Shown here: positions 56,904-64,000 of the stretch, in pieces | Layout: each line of letters starts with the position of its first letter | Numbering within the stretch: position 1 is the stretch's first letter | The notes under the pieces: model-generated | What the model was told of the DNA's origin: nothing | Database searches by the model: none | Seen by the model: only the letters and a program-made list of their open reading frames with translations | Translations under genes and position numbers: made by a program | Source: Ceratodon purpureus | Taxonomy: Eukaryota; Streptophyta; Bryopsida; Pseudoditrichales; Ditrichaceae | Reading direction: 5' to 3' | NCBI GenBank assembly: GCA_014871385.1 | Contig: CM026422.1 | Coordinates: forward strand, 16,865,675 to 16,929,674 | DNA: 64,000 bases

Positions 56904-58075
56904 CACATCAATGAACCAGGCCCTTGAATTCCACTTGTCGACCGCCCACATCAGACCGTGCCGACACCCTCGGTCCCTCATGACCCAGACGTTGTTTTGC
57001 TTCCGACTGTGGCTTGCATCCGACTGGCTTTCTCCGGCACCTCGTTTCTAGGAGGAGGGCGAGCCATCGTTCCTCAGATCCTTCACTCAACTTCTTCCAT
57101 CCTTGCCCTCGGGGCCTGTCGATGGCGTTTGGAGGAGAGCTCGCCCGGACTGAGTGGACTTGATCTTTCTGTACTGCCATGGCCACTTCTTCAGTTGTCG
57201 GTATCTTCGATCGGTTCATCGTAGGAGCACGGTACGTTTTGTTCACGTCGAGGAGAGGCGATCGGTGCTGACGTCGAGTGGAGATTTTCCTGTGAGTAAG
57301 ATCTGGTCTCCTCTTTGTCCTGAACTTTCTTTATTTGTTCTAGGTGAACATAGAATTAGTCTAGAGGGTTTGACTGTTCCACTAGTTTCGACTTCGTGCA
57401 CATGGAACTTTGGACGGATCACGATTCGGTAAATGAGCAGTAACGCCGGTGGGGAAGGAACTTGATGTACTGAAAATTTCTTGCTCGCATGTTCAATTTA
57501 ATTTATTTTAAAAAAAATCCCTTCTAATTTTGCCATGATACTACTTGAGGGTTATCCGTCCTAACTTTCGTCCTAACTATTGTCCAAACTTCCGACCTAA
57601 CTTTCGTCCAGACTTCGCTGTGCTGATGTATATGATGGTATCTGGACCTTTTCACTGAGAGTATCGTGCATATTCTGAGTTTTGTTTTGAGCTTCTGAGG
57701 TCGTTGTGTTTTGATGGCAGTATGTGCAATATGGAGGTGGAGTCACAAGCGAGCAGCTTAAGAAGCTCGATTGCTTTCTGATCAGGGCGTTGAATGGCTG
57801 TACTAGCTTCTGGACTTTCTTGACGAGAAGCAATGACGTCGCAGGATGGCCAAGCACCGAGGTGAGTGGAATGATCGTAACTTGATACATCTGTATTGTT
57901 TGTTGAATTGCATAATTGCATAGAACCGCCTTTTTCCAGATATCGATTAGAAGGTGCAGCTGCCTTTCTTATGATCGATAAGACATAGCACCGAAAAGTC
58001 GGCATTTCTGAACTTTTATTTTTTATTTACACAAAACCATTTCTGAACTTTTTGAATGACGATTCTGTCGATTCG
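56904..58075 (+). promoter_or_regulatory. TNL leader/promoter block, copy B (before TNL-2)
   Basis: Matches 14245-15855 in inverted orientation, hence in the same sense relative to its TNL. It contains the CCACTTGTCGACCGCCCACA start, the AGGAGGGCGAGCCATCG segment, one unit of the 290-bp part, the TTTCGTCC minisatellite (57558-57615), and a segment (57722-57861) with good splice sites that includes TNL-2 exon 1. Homology fades near 58075, before the TIR exon. Confidence 0.7.
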
Positions 58076-61000
58076 AGGTTATTTACCTTTTATCACTTCT
58101 GTGATTTGCATTGATATAAGATTTGGCTGTTATTTGGATGAGCAGGGATCACGGGGCAGTGGGATGCAAACATGAAGTTTTTCTCAGTTACAGTCGAAAG
58201 CAAAGAGATTTTGTGGAGCAGTTGGACAAAGATTTGAGAAATTGTGGTTATTCTCCATTCTTTGACCGGGATCGGTACAGCTTGCCAGTTACAGAAAACA
58301 CCACAAACAACATACGTGCCGCTATTCGACAATGTGAAGTTGGAATAGTTGTTTTGTCCGAGGATTTTTTCTCGCTCACAATATGGCCAATGTTTGAGTT
58401 GGCATACATGGTGGAATGCAAAACAAGAATAATGCCTGTATTTTATGGTATTTCACCTACAGACCTTGACGATGTTGATAAACATAAGAGGTGGCGTTCA
58501 GAGTGGGAAAAATTGGCTGACAAATATGTGAAGGAAAACCCTGACAAGGAGAATCTGGTAAGGATACCTGAGTGGCGTGAAGCTTTAAATAGCTTGGGCC
58601 CAACACAAGGATTCGTATATAATGAGACACAGGGGCAAGTCAAATTGTTAACAGAAATTGTGAAGGAGATCAATTCGAGGGTGTCACCATTTCCGGATTA
58701 TTCTTATGTCCAAGGGGGTGTTCGGTTTTGCCAGGTACTAGTACCAGAGAAGCTAAAATCTACAATTGTTTCCTTTTCCAATAACCTAGTATTGATCAAC
58801 GTAGGTGAAAATGATTTTATTACTTTATTAACTCATTGATGTTGATTTTTGATGATATGAGATGTATTGAATTTTGACTTTGGTTTTCATTGTTTTCCTT
58901 GTTAGATTATTTGTAAGAAGATTTCAAATACAGCTCTCTCTCAAGCCTATGGAAAACAAGTCGTGGGCTTGTATGGTGTAGGTGGAATTGGTAAAACCAC
59001 GTCTTGTAAATATTTGTGCAAACACTATTACAAGGAGCTTGATGGAAAAGTATGCCATATTGAATTTGACAGTGTCAAATCCAAAAAAAACAGGTTACAA
59101 GAGGTTTTGAAGCAACTTTTGAAGTTGAATGGAGAGGTTTCAAAAGATTGGTCTGAAGAAAAGGTATGTTTATTCTTCAATTGTAGAGGGATACATCTAT
59201 GACTTGCTCATTGTTTGCTGTGAAAGTTTAATTTAAGATAAGTCACTTGATATTTATAATATTTTCATGAAAAAATGGATATGGTACATTACAGTTTTTA
59301 ACTCCTTGAAGCTTGTGTTGGTATGTGCAGTGTTATGAGAAGCTAGAGAAAGGTTTGCTATCACAGAGGATATTTTTGGCAATTGACAATGTGCTGGATA
59401 TGAATGAGATATATGAAGAAACCAAGTGCTATATCCGATTAGGAGCTGGTAATAGTATTGTGTTGGTGACCGCTCGTTCGCCTGTGATTATCACGAAGGA
59501 GTTGAAAATTCACAAGTGTATTGCAATGCCAGATTTGGAGAAACATGAGGCACAGGCTTTATTTCTCAAGCATGCTGTACCCAAACAGAGGTTTGATGAT
59601 TATAATGCACCTCGCAATGAAGTTGATGAGCATCTTCTCAACCAATGCATTCAACGGTGTTATTTTTCCAAAGGCAAGAATGGTAGTTTCCATTACCATC
59701 CTTTGGCATTGAGGGTGTTGGGAAGTCAACTTGAATCAATAGATCAATCAAAATGGTGGTCGCAATTGAAGGACAAGGAAACATTCAACCGATTCCAACA
59801 ACAGGCAGATCCTGTCTTTTCTATTTTGAGAAGTAGTTTTGATGATTTGAAAGACAACAAATATAAACTTATGTTTTTGGATGTGGTCCTTTTTGACACG
59901 GAAGCTGATTATGGCCTTTTTGACACGGAAGCTCATTATGGCCTCGTTAAATATGGTCACTACAGTTATGATGATAATTGGAACATCTTCAAATGGCTAA
60001 GCGTGGTACATGGCTTGAGTGTAACTGATGTTCAGAATCGGGTGAGATTTTTTATCATGGGATTGGTTTTGTCGGTTCTTTCACTCATTCCATGGTTAAA
60101 GATTTTAGATTCTTGGTGGCTTTATCATGTTTCAACATGGATATTTTAGAGAGACATTATTAGAAACATACTTGTGCAGAGGAGATAGTTTTAATATGAA
60201 TTGTCTCTGCAGAATGCCGATGTGTTTCAATTGAGTATGCCTACAAAATGCCGGAGATGATGCATAGAGTTGTTGATGTGAATGTTGTCTATGGCTTGCA
60301 GCTGGGTCACCTTGAGAGGAAATCGTTGTTAGAGGAGTTGGGCGATGGTACCACAAGAGTTGGTGTACATGATTTGTGGCGCGAGTTTGCTGCAATGGAA
60401 GCAAACGCTGGGGAAACTGAATCTCGACCCTGGCTGTATGAGATCTGGAAGAGCAAAGATCAGGAATCCAAGCTGTACTACGGTGGTTGGGAGAAATTGC
60501 AAAGAATATCCATCATGGGAGACAAGACGAGAGAGAAGAGTATTGACTTTAGCAACTGCTCGAAAGTCACAGTTCTGAAATTGGTGCGTGTGAATGTGGA
60601 AGAGAGTGCTCTCAACCTGGGACTCTTGAATCGGCTTAAAAGCCTAAGGATTGAATGCAGGTTTGATGAATGTGTAGTTCAGGGAATCAAAACTCTGAAA
60701 CATCTGAAAGTGCTTGTGTGGAGCATCATTGGAAGTCTACCTTCGACAAGCACTCTTACCTTCCCACCTGCACTCCAGGTCTTGCGCTTGACTTGTGATC
60801 GATATAAACAATATTGGGAAGTTGCAACATACGAGAAATATTCAGCGAGATCAACATTGGATTTAGGCGGGTTGAGATCATTGCAAGAAGCTTGTATTGT
60901 TTCCAATGGTAAGGTTCACATATCGGGATTGAGCTCAGAAATGACCAAATTACGAATTTTAAATCTTCAAGGTTGTTTCGGGTTGCCGAGCTTACCTGGT

Positions 61001-61717
61001 GTAGGTGACATCAAAGGCATGACAGCACTGACACTAAGTAACTGCAAAAGCCTGAAAATGCTGCCCCTGCTGCAAATGCTCACAAAATTGCGGTCGTTGA
61101 ATCTTGGGGATTGCAACTCCCTCATAGCAGTGCCAGGTCTTGGGTGCTTGGTTGCCTTGGAGGAGCTCGATGCTGGGGGATGTGAGAGTCTTCGTGAGGT
61201 GCCGGATGTGAGTAATCTCACGAAATTGCAAACGTTGATACTTCGAGATTGCAAGTCCCTCACAGCAGTGCCAGGTCTTGGGAGCATGGTTGCCTTGGTG
61301 GGGCTCGATGCTTGGGGATGTGAGAGTCTTAGTGAGCTGCCAGATCTGAGTAATCTCACAAAGTTGGGGACATTGATACTTTGGGATTGCAAGTCCCTCA
61401 CAGCAGTGCCAGGTCTTGGGAGCATGATTGCCTTGCAAAAGCTTGAGCTTTGGGGATGTGTAAGTCTTTGCGAGCTGCCGGATGTGAGTAAGCTCACAAA
61501 ATTGCAGACGTTGAATCTTGGGGATTGCAAGTCGCTGACAGCAGTGCCAGGTCTTGGGAGCTTGGTTGCCTTGGAGAAGCTCAATGCTTGGGGATGTGAG
61601 AGTCTTTGTGAGCTGCCGGATGTGATTAAGCTCACAAAATTGCAGACGTTGAATCTTGGGGATTGCAAGTCGCTGACAGCAGTGCCAGGTCTTGGGAGCT
61701 TGGTTGCCTTAGGGTGA
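57833..61717 (+). CDS. TNL-2: TIR-NB-ARC-LRR immune receptor
   Basis: Five exons: 57833-57861, 58146-58800, 58906-59163, 59331-60041 and 60302-61717, in phase, about 1022 residues. The mini-exon encodes MTSQDGQAPR and joins DHGAVGCKHEVFLSYSRKQR, the TIR start. The TIR has SEDFFSLTIWPMFELAYMVE with the putative catalytic Glu. NB-ARC: P-loop GLYGVGGIGKTT, kinase-2 RIFLAIDNVLD, GLPL-type YHPLALRVLG, MHD-type VGVHDLWREF. The acceptor at 60301 is chosen because it gives DVQNR-LGHLERKSLLEELG, the expected pre-MHD sequence. The LRR part has 46-residue repeats (LTKLQTLNLGDCKSLTAVPG, then LGS.VAL..L.AWGCESL.ELPDV). The frame ends LVALG-stop in mid unit, so the C-terminus looks truncated. Expected role: intracellular immune sensor. 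Confidence 0.9.
59889..59944 (+). repeat. 27-bp in-frame tandem duplication in TNL-2
   Basis: TTTTTGACACGGAAGCT(G/C)A plus TTATGGCC occurs twice in a row, coding LFDTEADYG-LFDTEAHYG between the conserved MFLDV segment and the winged-helix part of NB-ARC. Confidence 0.9.
61079..61710 (+). repeat. 138-bp LRR-coding tandem repeat, about 4.6 units
   Basis: Units start at 61079, 61217, 61355, 61493 and 61631 with CTCAC(A/G)AA(A/G)TTG. The last two units are almost identical (CAGACGTTGAATCTTGGGGA in both), so the latest duplication is recent. Confidence 0.92.
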
Positions 61718-62707
61718 GAGTACACTACACCGGGTACACTTTGGGCAGATTTGTGAAGTACTTTTTTAGTACATTTCTGCTAGTAAGTATCTCTAGTACT
61801 TCTCTGGATAATCGTAGCCGTCGATATTACCACCGCGATCCACCTGCGCCCATGCTCAGATCGACCAATAGCGTTGGACTTGACCGGTGGTCTCAGGTAA
61901 CCGGATTGGGTCTCACCTACTGTAGCCGGTAGTCTTCGTCTTGCACCTCGAGTTTTCTCCAGTCTCGTTGGTGTTGGTGGTGTTGGTCTAGTCTCGGTTG
62001 TGTTTGTTGTTTCGCAATTTGCTTAAAAGTTTTGAGTTTTGAAGAGGGGGGTCTTTTGTTATGATGTTGTTCGTTGTGTTGTTAGTTCAGATGGAGGGTT
62101 AGGGGGTTTTGTGAGGGATAGAGGGATCGACTGTTAGAGGGTTTGAATGTTAGAGGTTGCTGGTAGAGATAGAGGGGTTGAGAGTTAGAGTTTTCGTGAG
62201 TTTCGTTTGTTTTGCTTACGGTTTGTTTTAGCAATGTGCTTATGAGTTGAGAGTTTTGGAGAGGAGGTTTAGCTGTTTTGTTTGTTTATTGTTGTGTTGT
62301 TAGTTCAGATGGAGGGTTGGTGTTTTTGTGCGGGATAGAGGGATTGTGGGTTTCAGGGTTTGAGGGATAGAGCTTTCGGTAAGGAGAGAGTGATTGAGAG
62401 TTACCAATGTCGTGAGATGCGTTTGTTGTGTTGAGGGTTTGGTCTGGGGTTTGATTTCAGTTGTTTGTGTGTCATTGTTTAGGGGTTCTGTTTGTTTCAG
62501 AGGTGTTTTGTTCTTGGGTGCGGTACATGACATGGGTATTCAGAGTTAGAGGATTTAGGGTTATATTCTTTTGTCGAAGTTAAGGTTTTTTTTCCATTCA
62601 GTTTTTGCGATTAGGGTCAGCTGGTCGTGTTGGGTAAGAGTTGGAATATTTGTTTAGTGTTTTAGGGTTTAGGGTAGTGGTAGGGCGCAGATCTTGATTG
62701 TTTACCA
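61718..62707 (+). promoter_or_regulatory. Region between TNL-2 and the last gene; GT-rich leader
   Basis: 61718-61980 is unrelated to the LRR array. 61985-62700 is strongly G/T-rich on the plus strand and contains a diverged duplication: 62065-62115 and 62285-62345 both hold TTGTGTTGTTAGTTCAGATG followed by GAGGGTT and GGGATAGAGGGAT. A telomere-like TTTAGGGTTTAGGG lies at 62660-62675, close to the start codon. This looks like a promoter and long 5' UTR. Confidence 0.45.
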
Positions 62708-64000
62708 ATGTCGAGGAAGTCCAAGTCCGGGGGTTTAGAGGGAGTAATATCGACTTCGAGGGATGGGAAGATTAAGTCTAGAGGGAGTGCGGGATCTGGG
62801 ATGGGAGTGCAGGTTGGTAAGACTAAGTCTGGGGGCAGTGAACAGCTAGGGATGTCCGTGAAGGAGGAGGAGCGCTTTCTCGACATCGATGACTTGCAGG
62901 AGTTGATAGACGGCCTGAAGTCTCCTCCGGATGTGCTAACATGGGAGGACTTCCGGGACAGGTACGATCTGGAGTGCGGCCCGAACTCCATCAACCCCCA
63001 TCGTTGTCGGAAGGATAAGGATATTAGCGACAAGACGATGCTGGAGTTCGGTTTGAAGCCGGAGGGGGTTAAGGGGCGTGGTGGATACTCGTGGTCTGAT
63101 TGCAAGGTGCGGGAGATAGTGAACCGCATAAAGTACTTACATCCAATCGTGTATCAACACGGACCTGAAGAAATACCGAGATGCGTGACGAAACAGTTCG
63201 CTGTGGGCGTAGTCTTGGAGTACCAGAAGAACTTGGTCAACTGGGCGTTGTATGGCCAAGAGACGAATAATAGCCAGCGGCGAAAGTACGAACAGGATCT
63301 CTCAAAGCTACAATTTGCCATCAACACGGGAGCGAAGGTGACGAAGCGGACTTGGAGGAGTCTAAAGGTTGATGTTGCGGTCAAAGTGAAGTTGGAGCCG
63401 AACGTTGGAATGGAGGCTGCAACGCCCACTAAGGTATGTGCACTAAACTGTATTCTGTTTTCCTATTATGTCAGTTGTTGATGCAATGCAATTTGCTTAG
63501 GGTGTGTGATATCAGTTTATGTTATAGAAGACATTGCAATGATAATGGATTCATTTCAATTTCTAGTTTAGGAAGTTACTGAAAATTAGAAGTCTGGATC
63601 TGACGAGTCAGTGTTATAGTATTCTGAGTAGGTCTATGCTTCGCATTGCATTAGTCAGATCAATTGAAATGAATTGCAGTGTAATATAAGTCTGTTTTGA
63701 TTAAGGTTATTATCTCCGGTTTTAGTTTGTGTCTGAATGCGACATGTATTCTAAAATCATATTTTCTGACTATTAACTGTTTGTTTCTTTTTATTGTTGT
63801 TGTTGTTGTTGTAGAGGAGGGCTATCCCGCCACCTGGCAATGTGACGACCAGTAGAAGGGTGGGGACGAAATCTGAATTCGCTAACTCCACAGTGAAGGT
63901 GGAGGATCGGGGGATAGCCTCGATGTCAAAATTGGAGTACTTCCAGACAATGCACACAGTTTTACTAATGGAGATAGAGGGGTTGAAGATGGACGAGGAG
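62708..64000 (+). CDS. Unrecognised protein, 5' part (runs off the window)
   Basis: Exon 1 (62708-63433, 242 codons) and the start of exon 2 (from 63816) are joined by a GT-AG intron in phase 0 and continue past the window end. The N-terminus is basic and Ser/Gly-rich (MSRKSKSGGLEG..KIKSRGSAGSG..KTKSGGSEQ). It is followed by a compact charged domain: DIDDLQELIDGLKSPPDVLT, WEDFRDRYDLECG, then VREIVNRIKYLHPIVYQHGP, CVTKQFAVGVVLEYQKNLVN and KRTWRSLKVDVAVKVKLEP. Exon 2 is basic, then helical (MSKLEYFQTMHTVLLMEIEG). No family is recognised. Coding quality, splice sites and a (TTG)n tract before the acceptor look real. It may be nuclear, given the basic tail; that is inference. Confidence 0.75.

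Noticed and set aside
60967-61725. Minus-strand 252-codon frame in TNL-2
   Set aside because: Antisense of the LRR repeat array; periodic only because the repeat is.
1-64000. tRNA, rRNA and CRISPR arrays
   Set aside because: No tRNA with recognisable A and B boxes, no conserved rRNA stretch and no regular spacer-repeat array was seen; the tandem repeats present lack unique spacers.

Overview
The window is nuclear DNA of a land plant. The evidence is spliced genes with canonical GT-AG introns, two TIR-NB-LRR (TNL) immune receptor genes, a SLAC1-type anion channel, a tandem pair of UDP-glucuronate decarboxylase (UXS) genes, a plant-type DUF7804 protein, and long AT-rich spacers with plant-type DNA transposons. 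Short introns, the gene density and the style of the two TNLs make a bryophyte, probably a moss, my best guess. That is inference; no sequence search was possible.

Layout. 0-4 kb: an unrecognised coding exon, then an array of short repeats built round a 79-bp motif. 4-7 kb: AT-rich spacer. 7.1-7.7 kb: the 3' part of an RluA-type pseudouridine synthase gene, whose upstream part recurs alone at 16.4 kb. 9.0-13.7 kb (minus): TNL-1, with nine nearly uniform 47-residue LRR units, cut short by a 0.39-kb insertion beyond which decayed LRR units continue. 14.2-15.9 kb: a leader/promoter block that reappears, in the same orientation relative to the gene, in front of TNL-2 at 56.9-57.9 kb. 17.1 kb: a small inverted-repeat element. 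18.2-20.4 kb (plus): U1 snRNP protein C, six exons. 23.1-24.6 kb (minus): DUF7804 protein. 26.5 kb: Harbinger-type MITE. 27.4-28.4 kb (plus): SINA/SIAH-type E3 ligase between two direct repeats. 29.8-31.9 kb (minus): SLAC1/SLAH channel. 35.6-36.3 kb: a 741-bp inverted-repeat element. 37.2-40.1 kb: a 2.85-kb CACTA element. 40-45 kb: AT-rich spacer. 46.1-49.0 and 51.4-54.2 kb (plus): UXS-1 and UXS-2, eight exons each. 54-57 kb: spacer ending in a poly-T tract with a target-site duplication. 57.8-61.7 kb (plus): TNL-2. 62.7 kb to the end (plus): the start of an unrecognised gene behind a GT-rich leader.

The genes do not form a pathway. The two TNLs would be intracellular immune receptors, the SLAC-type channel a plasma-membrane anion efflux channel, the UXS pair makes UDP-xylose for walls and glycans, and U1C acts in 5' splice-site recognition. 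The most notable observations are the AT-AC (U12-type) intron kept in both UXS copies, an identical tract of about 300 bp between those copies that suggests recent gene conversion, and the leader module shared by two TNLs lying 43 kb apart in opposite orientation.
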